Source of the DNA: Gammaproteobacteria bacterium
Lineage (GTDB): Bacteria > Pseudomonadota > Gammaproteobacteria > Steroidobacterales > Woeseiaceae
DNA length: 48,445 nucleotides
Direction of reading: 5' to 3'
Assembly (NCBI GenBank): GCA_013151645.1
Contig: JAADHU010000077.1
Location: forward strand, 1 to 48,445
The position numbers were made by a program, and so were the translations under genes. The notes under the pieces are model-generated. The model had not been told where the DNA came from and searched no databases. It was given only the letters and a program-made list of their open reading frames with translations. Position 1 is the first letter of the stretch, and every line of letters starts with the position of its first letter. Shown one piece after another: positions 34,204 through 43,525 of this stretch.

Positions 34204-34743
34204 TTACCAGGCTTTACTGAAGGTGATGCCGACGAAATCCCTTCCGGTTACGGGCGCTATCGCAACGCCTTTGTAGGGCGTCGTAAAAAAATACGATGAC
34301 AGGTACCCGATCGCGGCGCCCGCGATGACATCTTCAACGAAGTGTTTGTCACTCTCTACGCGACTGTACGCCACGAACGTTGCTGCGGCGTAAGCCGGGA
34401 TGCCGAGTTTTCGTCCATACCGTTTTTGCAGGAAGGTCGCACCCATAAATGAAATCGATGCGTGCCCGGACGGAAACGATTCACAGCAGTTACCATTGGG
34501 CCGGCGTTTATCGATGGCGGATTTGAGTGCTCCGGTTATCGCTGCATTGGCGACGAAGGCTTTGATAAACTGCACCTGCCCTTCTCGATCGCGTTTTATT
34601 GTTGCGGTTGCGAATCCCGTTAGCGGTATCAATACGAGCAACGCATCGCCGGCCTTCTGCGTATCCGATGCGAACGTTGTCGATGGCGCCCCCGTCAGGA
34701 GCGTCAGTGCCAGGACCACTGACCATGCGAGGTGCTGTTTCAT
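34204..34743 (-). CDS. PAP2-family lipid phosphatase
   Basis: A 179-residue periplasmic or membrane phosphatase. All three PAP2 motifs are visible: KSAIDKRRPNG, SFPSGHASISF and SRVESDKHFVEDVIAG. The N-terminus is a cleavable-type signal peptide (WSVVLALTLLTGAPSTTFA). Only a few helices are present, shorter than typical undecaprenyl-diphosphate phosphatases. It removes phosphate from a lipid phosphate or diphosphate. It follows dgkA by 15 bases, so a phosphatidate/diacylglycerol cycle is likely. Confidence 0.92.
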   Translation of the reverse strand: MKQHLAWSVVLALTLLTGAPSTTFASDTQKAGDALLVLIPLTGFATATIKRDREGQVQFIKAFVANAAITGALKSAIDKRRPNGNCCESFPSGHASISFMGATFLQKRYGRKLGIPAYAAATFVAYSRVESDKHFVEDVIAGAAIGYLSSYFFTTPYKGVAIAPVTGRDFVGITFSKAW

Positions 34744-34758
34744 ATAGATATCGCTTTT

Positions 34759-35133
34759 TCAGTTTGCTATCAAGAAGGTTTCCGCAGCGAAAGCGGCCGC
34801 TATAACAAGGGCGGTGAAGGTTGCGATGAGCACAGCGGCCGCGGCAACATCCTTGATCGCCTTGATTTCCTCGTGGAATTCCGGTCGCACGTGGTCCGCC
34901 AAAAGCTCCAGGGCGGTATTAAAGAGTTCTGCGCCAATAACAATGCCGATCGCGAGTGCCAGCAGTGCCCACCAAATCGGTTCGGGCCGTAAAATGACGC
35001 CGGTCATGACAACCAGCGCGGCGACAATGACGTGCGTGCGAAAACTGGATTCCCCACTCCAGGCTGTACGCAGCCCCTGTAGTGCGAACGAAAGACGGCT
35101 GAAAAACGAAAGATTTTTGTTCACATTCAACAC
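34759..35133 (-). CDS. dgkA: Diacylglycerol kinase, DgkA family
   Basis: A 124-residue integral membrane kinase with three transmembrane helices, the conserved GAELFNTALELLADHV (catalytic Glu and helix-2 motif) and KDVAAAAVL. Length matches E. coli DgkA (about 122). It phosphorylates diacylglycerol to phosphatidate, in enterobacteria to recycle the diacylglycerol left when phosphatidylglycerol donates glycerol-phosphate to membrane-derived oligosaccharides. Located near a CDP-glycerol-type transferase and next to a PAP2 phosphatase, it may serve a similar recycling role for the envelope polymer (inference). Confidence 0.95.
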   Translation of the reverse strand: MLNVNKNLSFFSRLSFALQGLRTAWSGESSFRTHVIVAALVVMTGVILRPEPIWWALLALAIGIVIGAELFNTALELLADHVRPEFHEEIKAIKDVAAAAVLIATFTALVIAAAFAAETFLIAN

Positions 35134-35343
35134 TCTGTGCGGGCGGCCCTGTCATCCGAAATGAACCGCCGAAAGACACGACCTAAAAGAATTCAGGCGA
35201 ATGATGCGGCAATCCGCAACACACTGCAATGGCACAAAAGGCCGCTGGCTGGCCTGCTCCTCTATAATTGTAATCTGCTCTCCGGGCATTCATTATCCGT
35301 GAAAGGATGTCGATAATTCCTTCACGACCATCAGGACACGAGA

Positions 35344-35676
35344 ATGCTGAAACCAACGCGCTTTCAATCGCTGGCGGAATTTTATCCGTATTATCTCTCC
35401 GAGCACAGCAACCCACGGTGCCGTGCACTCCATTATGTGGGCAGTACATTGGTTGTCGCGTTGTTGATATTTTCATTGCTGACTGCTCACTACACGACAC
35501 TCTGGTTCCTGCCGGTCATTGGTTACGGTTTCGCCTGGGTCGGGCATTTTTTTATCGAGCGAAACAAGCCGGCGACGTTTCAGTATCCCGTCTACAGTTT
35601 CCTGTGCGATTGGATCATGTTGAAAGACTTTCTGTCCGGTCGTTTCAGGAAGGGTTTTCCGGGATCCGGAAACTAG
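35344..35676 (+). CDS. DUF962/Mpo1-like membrane protein
   Basis: A 110-residue protein with two hydrophobic segments (YVGSTLVVALLIFSLLTA and LWFLPVIGYGFAWVGHFF) and the family motifs FYPYYLSEHSNPRCRALHYVG and HFFIERNKPATFQYP. The His residues in these motifs are those conserved in yeast Mpo1, a dioxygenase acting on 2-hydroxy fatty acids. An AGGA ribosome site lies eight bases before ATG 35344. The bacterial function is unproven; a link to fatty-acid alpha-oxidation is possible. Confidence 0.9.
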   Translation: MLKPTRFQSLAEFYPYYLSEHSNPRCRALHYVGSTLVVALLIFSLLTAHYTTLWFLPVIGYGFAWVGHFFIERNKPATFQYPVYSFLCDWIMLKDFLSGRFRKGFPGSGN

Positions 35677-35721
35677 TCGCATCAGGGCAGAGCAACGTCC
35701 GCGTGCTCCGAAATCAGCGCA

Positions 35722-37650
35722 TCACTGCGGCGTGGAGAACCGTAAATCCAACGCGGACAGTTGCTGACCCGACAATCCGATCGTGGCGAGTAATCGATCC
35801 CAGCGAGGATCCTCGCGAATCGAATTGTAAAACGGACTTCTGTAACTGCGCAGGTTTAACGGTTCCGCGCCAGACCACTTCGAGAGCCAGTAAAATGCGG
35901 CGTCCGGATCTCCGATTGCCGCGTAGACCTGCGCAATGGCGGCAGGCGCTGTATCGCCCCAGTCCTCCCGCAGCAGTGCGAGTGTGGCTTCGAATTCATC
36001 GCTGCGTTCAAGTTGGTGCAACGCGATGGCCGCGCACATCAGTCTTGACGGGCTTGTGCGTTCTGCCCCACTCAGTGCCGCCAGCCCGGCATCTGCGTCG
36101 CCTTTCGCCATGTTGAGTGCGGTCATTGCACTTTCCGCATCGCCTTGCAGCAATAATGCGTACGCCAGCGGCACGTACATATCCAGCCTCTCCGGGTGCA
36201 TCGCCAGAACCAGCCGCGCCTGTTCCTCGCTCTCGCGATAACGTCCGGCGATTCGGTACGCATGTATCAGGTTGGTCCTGCATATTTCGCACAGCGGGTC
36301 ATGCGCCATTACGTACTCGCCGAGTTCCACCGCTTCATCGATTCGTCCTACGGCCGCGATGGCGACGGACGCACTGCGCAGAACATCCAGGTCGAACGGG
36401 GCCGCGATCAATGCACGTTGGAATCGCGAAACCGCTGCGGCGATGTCATTGTTGACGAACAGTTCGTGCCAACCTTGCCACGCATTCGCGACCGCATCGT
36501 CGGGGTCCATCTCCAACGCCTTTTGCGTAAGATCATTCGCTGTGGACTCACCTTGTTGCAGGGGGCGTTGTCCGATGAGAGCCTGCTGATTGTAGGCGCG
36601 CGCTAATTCTGTGAGACCGCGAACAAAATCAGGGTCCCGTTCGACCACTTCCTCCAGCATTGCTACGGCTTCGGCTTTCACGCTTGAATCCCGCTGGTGG
36701 AGCAGGTATCGAGCGCGAGCAAAGAGACCGAGAGTGAGCGGGTCGGTGGTGTATCTCGGTGGATCCACATTCACCAGGGAAACCCGCAATGCAGAAGCGA
36801 CGGCCCCGGCGACGTCAGTCTGTACGTCCAGCACGTCCTCGGAAAGACGATCGTAGGTTCGTGACCAGACATGCGATTCGTCTTGTGTATCGATCAATTG
36901 TGCGGTTATGCGGACGCGCTTGCCGGACTTCCGAATACTACCCTCGAGCAGATAGGCAACATTCAGTCGCCGGCCAATGGTTGCTACGTCCGAATGGTTG
37001 TTTCTAAACGAAAAAGAAGACGTTCGGGCGATGACATGCAAGCTGCGTATTTGCGCCAGTTCTGTGAGGATTTCCTCCGCCAGGGCTTCACCAAAATACC
37101 GTTGTCCCTGTTCGTTGCTCAGGTCGATAAAAGGCAGTACCGCAATGGAATTCGCCGGCGGAGAAAATCCTTCCCGGCCACCCTCCTCCGGGCCGGCATC
37201 GCGCTGGCTGCCGAACCATACGCCGCTTACCAGAATCGTAAAGATGGCGATCACAATGCCCGTACGATTCCGCAACCGATGCGATGGCGTCGGCGCCGGC
37301 GTCGCGATTAATCCCGGGCTGTCGATTGCCGTAACGGTCAGGTCAAACAGATAGCCACGACGCGGTACCGTGCGGATCATTGTCCGGGTGGAATCGCCGA
37401 GGGCCTTGCGAATATCGATGAGACAGTGCGTCAGCGAGTCGTCAGTCACCGCCACGTTCCCCCAAACCTCAAGCTGCAAGCGCTTTTTGTCGACCAGCGT
37501 ACCGTGATTTTCCACCAGGATTTGCAGGACTTTGAACGATTGTGGGCGGAGGTCGACATCCTCCCCGTTTTTGCGCAACGCACCGCGATTCAGATCGAGC
37601 GTAAAATCACCGAAATAAAGGCGTCGCTGGTTCTTCCATGTATTTGGCAT
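35722..37650 (-). CDS. CadC-like winged-helix transcriptional regulator with TPR-type C-terminus
   Basis: A 642-residue membrane regulator. Residues 10-110 form an OmpR-type winged helix (LDLRPQSFKVLQILVENHG without a receiver, RTVPRRGYLF at the end). A transmembrane helix (IVIAIFTILVSGVWFG) near residue 140 is followed by a SIAVLPFIDLS ... YFGEALAEEIL domain common to this family. About 350 residues of TPR-like repeats (ALEMDPDDAVANAWQGWHEL, LVLAMHPERLDMYVPLAYALLLQGD) complete it. Such proteins sense a periplasmic cue and bind DNA directly. It is convergent with the DUF962 gene, with a 45-base gap. The target is unknown. Confidence 0.92.
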   Translation of the reverse strand: MPNTWKNQRRLYFGDFTLDLNRGALRKNGEDVDLRPQSFKVLQILVENHGTLVDKKRLQLEVWGNVAVTDDSLTHCLIDIRKALGDSTRTMIRTVPRRGYLFDLTVTAIDSPGLIATPAPTPSHRLRNRTGIVIAIFTILVSGVWFGSQRDAGPEEGGREGFSPPANSIAVLPFIDLSNEQGQRYFGEALAEEILTELAQIRSLHVIARTSSFSFRNNHSDVATIGRRLNVAYLLEGSIRKSGKRVRITAQLIDTQDESHVWSRTYDRLSEDVLDVQTDVAGAVASALRVSLVNVDPPRYTTDPLTLGLFARARYLLHQRDSSVKAEAVAMLEEVVERDPDFVRGLTELARAYNQQALIGQRPLQQGESTANDLTQKALEMDPDDAVANAWQGWHELFVNNDIAAAVSRFQRALIAAPFDLDVLRSASVAIAAVGRIDEAVELGEYVMAHDPLCEICRTNLIHAYRIAGRYRESEEQARLVLAMHPERLDMYVPLAYALLLQGDAESAMTALNMAKGDADAGLAALSGAERTSPSRLMCAAIALHQLERSDEFEATLALLREDWGDTAPAAIAQVYAAIGDPDAAFYWLSKWSGAEPLNLRSYRSPFYNSIREDPRWDRLLATIGLSGQQLSALDLRFSTPQ

Positions 37651-37768
37651 GCGTAACGCCAGCTCGATGGTGGTTGGGGCAGCCGAGTCTCTGTTATAGC
37701 AGTTTTTTCGTCGTTCTTGTGGTCCTCAAGCTCGAACGGCCGGCGCGTTCTCTCCGCCACCGACAAGA

Positions 37769-37789
37769 AGGCCCGCGCGCGGCGGGCCT
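37769..37789 (-). terminator. Strong hairpin between the small membrane protein gene and the regulator
   Basis: A perfect 8-bp stem AGGCCCGC/GCGGGCCT closes a 5-base loop 22 bases beyond the end of the small membrane protein gene. On the minus strand it is followed by a short T-rich tract (TTCTTGT), fitting an intrinsic terminator for the genes read from the right. It also insulates the regulator gene that starts at 37650. Confidence 0.6.
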
Positions 37790-37810
37790 CGTGTAAGAAA
37801 ATTACCCTGC

Positions 37811-38119
37811 TCAGGGCTTCAGACGTTTCACCAGTCCCATCACAATAACGGTGCACGCCGCTGCGTTGAGTAAGGCGCTTACGCTGCCGAGGATGGCGGT
37901 CAGGTAGTAACCGATAAACCAAACCGGATCCAGTGAGCCATAGGCCAGTGCGAGGGCCAATACGCCGATCAGGAAGCGCTGAGAGTATTCCTCCTCGATA
38001 AAATAGCCCGCAACCAGTCCCAGCGTCGCAACAATGGCTGCTTCTTGAGGAAGATCGATGAGGCCGGCGACGACCGCGACCAGAACGGCTCCAAGGCGGA
38101 TTATTTTTCCAGTGTCCAT
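37811..38119 (-). CDS. Small membrane protein, hypothetical
   Basis: About 102 residues with three to four hydrophobic helices (AVLVAVVAGLIDLP, EAAIVATLGLVAGYF, VLALALAYGSLDPVWFIGYYL, SVSALLNAAACTVIVMGLV). GGGGAA five bases before ATG 38119 decides the start over an ATG twelve bases upstream. I cannot assign a family. It lies 203 bases downstream of the KAS III gene on the same strand, so it could be the last gene of that operon or separate. Confidence 0.7.
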   Translation of the reverse strand: MDTGKIIRLGAVLVAVVAGLIDLPQEAAIVATLGLVAGYFIEEEYSQRFLIGVLALALAYGSLDPVWFIGYYLTAILGSVSALLNAAACTVIVMGLVKRLKP

Positions 38120-38322
38120 GTTGTTCCCCATATTTCTTATTGCGAAGACTGCTAGGACTGCAGCCTGTCCTGGCACCCTTTCTTGATGCCTTTTTGTTAT
38201 ATGGGGAGCCTAGCAGGTTAATCTTCTGTTGCGTTGCAGCAAATACGACTGAATCGAACATATGGTCAAACGGTCGCACCCGACCCTGTCAATGCGACGC
38301 GTTATCGGTTCGATGGCCTGTG

Positions 38323-39291
38323 TTAGTAACGAACGAGAGCGGACCCCCAGGTGAGTCCCGCCCCAAAGGCTTCCAGTAAAAGTAGATTGCCTCTCTTGAT
38401 GCGTCCGTCTCGCACCGCTACGTCCAGGGCAAGCGGGATCGATGCACTGGATGTATTGGCATGCTCGTCCACGGTGATAATGGTTTTCTCTAACGGTAAA
38501 TCCAGTTTTTTCGCGGCCGCCCTGATAATTCGTAGATTTGCCTGGTGCGGAACCAGCCAGTCGATATCGTGTTTGTCGAGATTGTTGGCCGCAAGGGCCT
38601 CTCGTGCGATCGCACCCAGAGTGCTGACGGCCTTTTTGAATATTTCATTGCCTTTCATTTGAATGAAGGCGGCCTGCGACTTGAGCAGGTCAAACCCCGA
38701 GGACACGCCCGCGGGTACGTGCAACAGTTCCTCATACTGGCCATCGGCGTAGATGTGAGTGGACAGGATTCCGGGTTCATCGCCCGCTGTTAGAATCACA
38801 GCGCCGGCGCCGTCGCCGAACAGTACGCAAGTCGATCGATCGTTCCAGTCGATGATTCGGGAATACGATTCGGCGCCCACAAACAATATGCACGACGCTC
38901 CCCCGGTACGAATAAAACGGTCGGCGATATCGAGACCGTACATGAAACCGGAACACGCGGCGTGAACGTCGAATGCGGGAATATTATGAATCCCAAGATG
39001 GCGTTGCAGTATGCAGGCGGTACTGGGAAAAACTTTGTCGGGCGTGGTTGTCGCAACGATAATCAGGTCGATATCCTCGACGTTGATGGCCGCTGCCTCA
39101 ATGGCCCTGTTCGCAGCCGCCAGTGCCATATCCGATGTGGTTTCATCGTCTGCTGCAACGTGGCGCCGTTTTATCCCCGTTCTTTCCCTGATCCATTCGT
39201 CAGACGTGTTGACCAGGGATTCGAATTCACGGTTATGCATGACTCGTTCAGGAAGGTAACCACCAGTGCCGGCGATTGTCGTAAATGCCAT
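38323..39291 (-). CDS. 3-oxoacyl-ACP synthase III (KAS III, FabH-like)
   Basis: A 322-residue thiolase-fold enzyme. The catalytic triad is visible: Cys in HAACSGF (residue 113), His in PHQANLR and Asn in HANTSSAS. It starts a Claisen condensation between an acyl-CoA or acyl-ACP and malonyl-ACP. It is probably a dedicated pathway enzyme and not housekeeping FabH, as no plsX, fabD or fabG is nearby and it follows a FAAL-ACP gene by 21 bases. GGAA precedes ATG 39291. Confidence 0.93.
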   Translation of the reverse strand: MAFTTIAGTGGYLPERVMHNREFESLVNTSDEWIRERTGIKRRHVAADDETTSDMALAAANRAIEAAAINVEDIDLIIVATTTPDKVFPSTACILQRHLGIHNIPAFDVHAACSGFMYGLDIADRFIRTGGASCILFVGAESYSRIIDWNDRSTCVLFGDGAGAVILTAGDEPGILSTHIYADGQYEELLHVPAGVSSGFDLLKSQAAFIQMKGNEIFKKAVSTLGAIAREALAANNLDKHDIDWLVPHQANLRIIRAAAKKLDLPLEKTIITVDEHANTSSASIPLALDVAVRDGRIKRGNLLLLEAFGAGLTWGSALVRY

Positions 39292-39312
39292 GTTGTCGAT
39301 TCCTATTTTTCG

Positions 39313-41265
39313 TCAGGATTTGTTGGCAAGAAAGGCCGACATGTCGTTGATCGTCGGATGCTCAAAGAGGTCGTTAATGTCGATCAATCCGGGAAATTTT
39401 TCTTCCACCGCTAACATTATCTCCGTAAGCGTGAGCGAACTGATGCCGACCTCGAACAGATTGTCGTCCGGGCCGATTTTTCGGTCGTGGGAAAACTCGG
39501 CGCAAATGGCCATCAATTCACTGGCCAAAGGGTCACTGACAACTTCCTGGACGTACAGGGTCGAACGCTTCGGCAACTGATTGAGCTGCTGCAACACAAC
39601 GTCGAAATCGCCGTCAAGGTATTCCAGCGTGAGCTTGGCTCGCTGAACCTTACCGCTGGTGGTCTTGGGAATGCGCGTCACCGGGATGACGCGATCGACC
39701 TCGAGCCCCGCCTGTATGCCTACGATATCGCGAACTCTGGTGACCAACTCGCGAAATGAAGGTAAATCCTTCCGGTACAAGATGAAGACCAGGATTTCTT
39801 CGACCTCGGTTGGCGACGGTATGGCACCGGTGACCGCGACTTTACCCAACTCAAGTCCATCCAGCTTGGCGACAATCTCCTCGATATCGTGCGGATAGTA
39901 GTTTTGCCCGTTGACGATGATGATGTCTTTGGCGCGACCGGTGATGACCAGTTCGCCCTCCGCACAAATACCGCAATCGCCCGTCCTGAGCCAGCCATCG
40001 TCGGTGAATAGTTCCTCAGTGGCGCTCGGGTCTCGATAAAGGCCTTTGGTAATGTTCTCACCGTGAATCTGAATGTTGCCGACGCAGCCATCTGCCAGCA
40101 CCCCGTCATCATTATCCACAATTCGATATTCACAATTGTCGATGGCCGAGCCCAGCTTGACGAAGCCGACCGCGTCGTGGTCCTCGGCATTGGCCGGTGC
40201 GTAGGGTTCGCCAATGCGTAAACTGTGTCGCTGCACCAGAATCCAGCTGAATTCCTTGCCGGTTTTCGGGAAGGTTACCGCGAGAGTGGCCTCGGCGAGG
40301 CCATAGACCGGGAACATGGCGGAGCGTTTGAGGCCGAATGGCGCCGTCGCATCGAGAAACTCGTCGCACAAAGGGGCCGATATTGGCTCCGCACCATTGA
40401 GCATCAATCGCACACAGGACAAATCCATCTCCGGTGCCGGCTTTCGCACGAACATCTTCAGGTAGTGCTTGTAACCGAAATTAGGCGAGCACAAAATGGT
40501 CGCCCTTAACTCGCTCGCTTTTGACAGCCACAACAGCGGCCTGCGTACGAAGAGACTCGTGTCCATGATCGTATGATTGAGGCCCGTCGCGAAAAAAGTC
40601 AGGTGATAACCGATGAGGCCCATATCGTGCGTTAGTGGCATCCAGCTCAACGCGCTGTCTTCTTCTGTCAGTTCCAGACCCCGCACCATCGATTCAAGCG
40701 TGGTGGTCAGATTGCGATGCGTCAGGCAAACGCCTTTCGGATCGCTGGTAGATCCCGAAGAATATTGAATGAATGCCAGGTCGTCGGGTTCCCGATGTTG
40801 TACCGTGCCGTCCCGGCCTGACGGATTGTCGATGTTTGTTACGCATTTTCGGTCCAGCAGGGAATTCGCGTACGACAATCCCTGCACGGCCGCAAACGTC
40901 TTTAGTCGTTCCTGCAGCGCTTCGTCCGTAAACAGTGTTGGATTTTGCAGTCGTGCCGCAATGCGAAATATTTTTAGCCGTTGCTCGTCGTTGATACCAA
41001 CGGCAATCGGGATTGGCAGGATGCCGCCGAGAATGGCCGCCCAAAACGCAATCAGGAAGCGCTCGTTCGATCCACTCAGGATGATGAGCTCGTCGCCCGC
41101 CTTCATGCCACGGTCCTGAAGGGCCCCCAGGAAATGTATCGCACGCGACCGAAGGTCGGTAAAGGTAAGCAGAGATTCGTCGTCTGTCCCGTCGATGAAT
41201 CGAATAAGCTTGTCGGTGTCCTGACGGTGATCAAGTAACTCGATCAATGTCTTGTAGGTAGTCAT
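39313..41265 (-). CDS. Fatty-acyl-AMP ligase fused to an acyl carrier protein
   Basis: A 650-residue two-domain enzyme. Residues 1-560 are a FAAL-type adenylating enzyme: YSSGSTSDPKG, SWMPLTHDMGLIGYHL, NFGYKH and VYGLAEATLAV, with the catalytic Lys in TTSGKVQRAK. The HDMGLIG signature is typical of acyl-AMP ligases that hand the acyl chain to a carrier and not to CoA. The last 80 residues are an ACP domain (DDNLFEVGISSLTLTEIML, Ser as phosphopantetheine site). It thus activates a fatty acid and loads its own ACP. The start overlaps the P450 stop by four bases (ATGA). Confidence 0.93.
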   Translation of the reverse strand: MTTYKTLIELLDHRQDTDKLIRFIDGTDDESLLTFTDLRSRAIHFLGALQDRGMKAGDELIILSGSNERFLIAFWAAILGGILPIPIAVGINDEQRLKIFRIAARLQNPTLFTDEALQERLKTFAAVQGLSYANSLLDRKCVTNIDNPSGRDGTVQHREPDDLAFIQYSSGSTSDPKGVCLTHRNLTTTLESMVRGLELTEEDSALSWMPLTHDMGLIGYHLTFFATGLNHTIMDTSLFVRRPLLWLSKASELRATILCSPNFGYKHYLKMFVRKPAPEMDLSCVRLMLNGAEPISAPLCDEFLDATAPFGLKRSAMFPVYGLAEATLAVTFPKTGKEFSWILVQRHSLRIGEPYAPANAEDHDAVGFVKLGSAIDNCEYRIVDNDDGVLADGCVGNIQIHGENITKGLYRDPSATEELFTDDGWLRTGDCGICAEGELVITGRAKDIIIVNGQNYYPHDIEEIVAKLDGLELGKVAVTGAIPSPTEVEEILVFILYRKDLPSFRELVTRVRDIVGIQAGLEVDRVIPVTRIPKTTSGKVQRAKLTLEYLDGDFDVVLQQLNQLPKRSTLYVQEVVSDPLASELMAICAEFSHDRKIGPDDNLFEVGISSLTLTEIMLAVEEKFPGLIDINDLFEHPTINDMSAFLANKS

Positions 41266-42584
41266 GCGGCGAATTGTTGCACAGATGGCCGCAAGATAAT
41301 GTCATTTCGCGAGCGCAGATTGATGCCAAGATCCAGGCCAGGGAACTCGGCGCTTTCTCGTTCCATGTGGAAGCGCTGCAGCAGATAGCCAAGGTGGATT
41401 TTCATTTCCAGGAACGAAAAATACTCACCCATGCATCGTCTCGGGCCAAGCGAAAAGGGGAAATACGGCCGCTCTCCCGTCCTGTGTTTTTCCTCCGGCT
41501 CGAATCGCGACGGATCGAAACGTTCCGGATCCGGCCAATACTCCTCGGTCCGATGCAGAATATAGGGCGAGAAAAAAATTTCCGTCCCGGCCGGGATATC
41601 GAATTCCGCGAGAGCGTCGTCTTGTAACGCCTGCCTCGAAAAAAGCCAGACTGGCGGATACAGGCGCAATGTTTCCTCGATCAGTTGCTGCGTGTATGTC
41701 ATTTTCCCCACCGCTTCAAAGGTGATCGATGCTTCGTCCGGAAGCAGTGTTCTCGCTTCCTTGAGCAGTTTCATTTCGGCATCAGGGTGGCTTGCAAGAA
41801 GGGACCATGCCCAATTGAGCGTGCCGGCTGACGTTTCATAGCCCGCGACTATCAGAGTAATCAACTCGTCGATCAACTCTTCGTCGGTAAACCCCTGGCC
41901 GTTTTTGTCGGTGGCACCCAGGTACATTGAGAGCAGATCGAATTCGTCCTGGTTTCCGCTTTGACGGCGGGCGGTGACGACTTCGAGCAGGAAGTTTCTC
42001 AAGCTCCGCACCTTTATCACGACCCTTAGATCGCGGGTGGCGTTGTCGCTCAGAAATGAAAACGGGTTACCGCCATCATGCACGATACGCGTTTCGTAAT
42101 CCGTGCCGAAGATTGAACGTAATATCAGTTCGAGTGCAAATTCGTTCATCTCACGCGTAATATTCAACGTCCCGTTGGCCGCGACCACATCGCTCCAGAG
42201 TGCCGCCCGCCGGCGAGTACAGCGAACCATCTGTGCAACCAGTTTGTGCACGCTTTGGCGGGAAAACGCGGGCTGAATCATGGTCCTGGCGCGGCGCCAG
42301 ACATCGCCGTCGCTCACAATGATGCCGTTTCCCAACAGCATCTTGACCCTTACAAAGCCCGGGCCCTTACCGTATCTGGCGTGACTGCGAACGAGGATCT
42401 GCCGCACCGCATCCGGGTCGTTGATGAAATAGACCGGGCGCCCATTAGGTGTCGGAATGGCTACCCTGTTGCCGTATCGGCGCTGCAGCGTAAGCAGGCA
42501 GTCGAGCGTTTCAGGGTTAACATCGATTCGAAAGGCCTCCTCCGGTCCGGGAGGCAGGCGCAATGGGGTGCTGGATGAAGTCAT
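41262..42584 (-). CDS. Cytochrome P450
   Basis: A 440-residue P450. The heme-thiolate loop reads FSLGPRRCMG (Cys about residue 384), the I-helix has VAGYETSAG (acid-alcohol pair Glu-Thr) and the K-helix EETLRL (ExxR). There is no transmembrane anchor, as usual for soluble bacterial forms; electron-transfer partners are not in the window. As first gene of the operon ahead of FAAL-ACP, it probably oxidises the fatty acyl chain, free or ACP-bound. Confidence 0.95.
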   Translation of the reverse strand: MTSSSTPLRLPPGPEEAFRIDVNPETLDCLLTLQRRYGNRVAIPTPNGRPVYFINDPDAVRQILVRSHARYGKGPGFVRVKMLLGNGIIVSDGDVWRRARTMIQPAFSRQSVHKLVAQMVRCTRRRAALWSDVVAANGTLNITREMNEFALELILRSIFGTDYETRIVHDGGNPFSFLSDNATRDLRVVIKVRSLRNFLLEVVTARRQSGNQDEFDLLSMYLGATDKNGQGFTDEELIDELITLIVAGYETSAGTLNWAWSLLASHPDAEMKLLKEARTLLPDEASITFEAVGKMTYTQQLIEETLRLYPPVWLFSRQALQDDALAEFDIPAGTEIFFSPYILHRTEEYWPDPERFDPSRFEPEEKHRTGERPYFPFSLGPRRCMGEYFSFLEMKIHLGYLLQRFHMERESAEFPGLDLGINLRSRNDIILRPSVQQFAA

Positions 42585-42676
42585 TGACGCTGCAGGTTAT
42601 GGCGGGACGAGGATTATTTCAGCCGCAATATTACATTGACCGGCACCGGACTGATACTGCAAACTCGATTGTGCTC

Positions 42677-42691
42677 GGCCCGAGGCGGGCC
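42677..42691. repeat. GGCCCG-AGG-CGGGCC inverted repeat between divergent P450 and acyltransferase genes
   Basis: A perfect 6-bp-arm palindrome with a 3-base centre lies in the 136-180-base gap between the divergent starts. It has no downstream T-run, so an operator is more likely than a terminator. No promoter hexamers could be assigned with confidence. Confidence 0.35.
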
Positions 42692-42762
42692 TGAAAACGC
42701 GTGCCAACCCCGGTTTCAGCGTGACTCCGGAGCAGAAAACACCCCTACCGACGTTTGGATAC

Positions 42763-43518
42763 ATGACAGGCAAGAACCGTAAAACTGACTTTGATGACGT
42801 CGAGTCCCGTCGCGGATTCGTTGGCAAGCGCAAGATGTCGATCGGGCGACGAGTCTATTACTTCTTCGGCTTGCCGGTGCTGCTGGCCGTATTGCAGATG
42901 ATCTGGTGGACATACCGGATCGAGAAAGTCATCGGCAAGGATGTGGTTGAGCGGGTACTGGCTGAAGACAAGGTGTATGCCCCCTGTTACTGGCATCAAC
43001 ACACCGTTCTTTGCCTGCACATGATGCGCGACTGGATGCGCCGGGGCTTCAGGGCAGGATTCGTCGTTTCGCCGTCCGTCGATGGCGAGGTCCCTGCGAG
43101 AATCGCCAGGTCATGGGGGGCGGAAGTGATCCGGGGCTCCGCCAAACGCACCGGGGCGCTGGCTATGAGGGACATACATGCCGTCATGAACGAAGGCGTT
43201 TCCATCGTCACGGCGGCGGATGGCCCTCTCGGGCCGAAATATGAGTTCAAACTGGGGGTTGTTTTGATGGCCCTCGTCGGCTCGGCGACGATGATTCCCA
43301 TTGCGTGTGCAGCAGATCGGGCCTGGTATCTCAGGCGCTGGGACAATTTCATGATACCCAAGCCGTTTGCCCGAATCGTTCTGGCCGTTGGCGAGCCTCA
43401 GGTTGTTACGGCCGCGGGATCGAGGAATGAGCTCGAAGAGCATCGCAAGGCTATGCAGGATGCAATTATCTCACTGCAGAAACGGTCCGAAGAGGCGTTG
43501 CAGGTCAACAACGGATAG
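42763..43518 (+). CDS. Lysophospholipid acyltransferase-like protein (DUF374)
   Basis: A protein of about 251 residues. A hydrophobic anchor near residue 30 (YYFFGLPVLLAVLQMIWW) is followed by CYWHQHTVLC, corresponding to the catalytic His motif of the DUF374 group. Later motifs are VVSPSVDGE, WGAEVIRGSAKRTG and ADGPLGPKYEFKLG. Relatives acylate lipid A or a related glycolipid. An in-frame GTG lies at 42721; the start is uncertain. It diverges from the P450 operon and is followed after seven bases by a DUF3108 gene, so it might transfer the operon's acyl product to a membrane lipid (inference). Confidence 0.85.
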   Translation: MTGKNRKTDFDDVESRRGFVGKRKMSIGRRVYYFFGLPVLLAVLQMIWWTYRIEKVIGKDVVERVLAEDKVYAPCYWHQHTVLCLHMMRDWMRRGFRAGFVVSPSVDGEVPARIARSWGAEVIRGSAKRTGALAMRDIHAVMNEGVSIVTAADGPLGPKYEFKLGVVLMALVGSATMIPIACAADRAWYLRRWDNFMIPKPFARIVLAVGEPQVVTAAGSRNELEEHRKAMQDAIISLQKRSEEALQVNNG

Positions 43519-43525
43519 ATCGTCC

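Noticed and set aside
38323-39291. Housekeeping fabH
   Set aside because: No plsX, fabD, fabG or acpP nearby; it is coupled to FAAL-ACP and a P450, so a dedicated pathway role is more likely.
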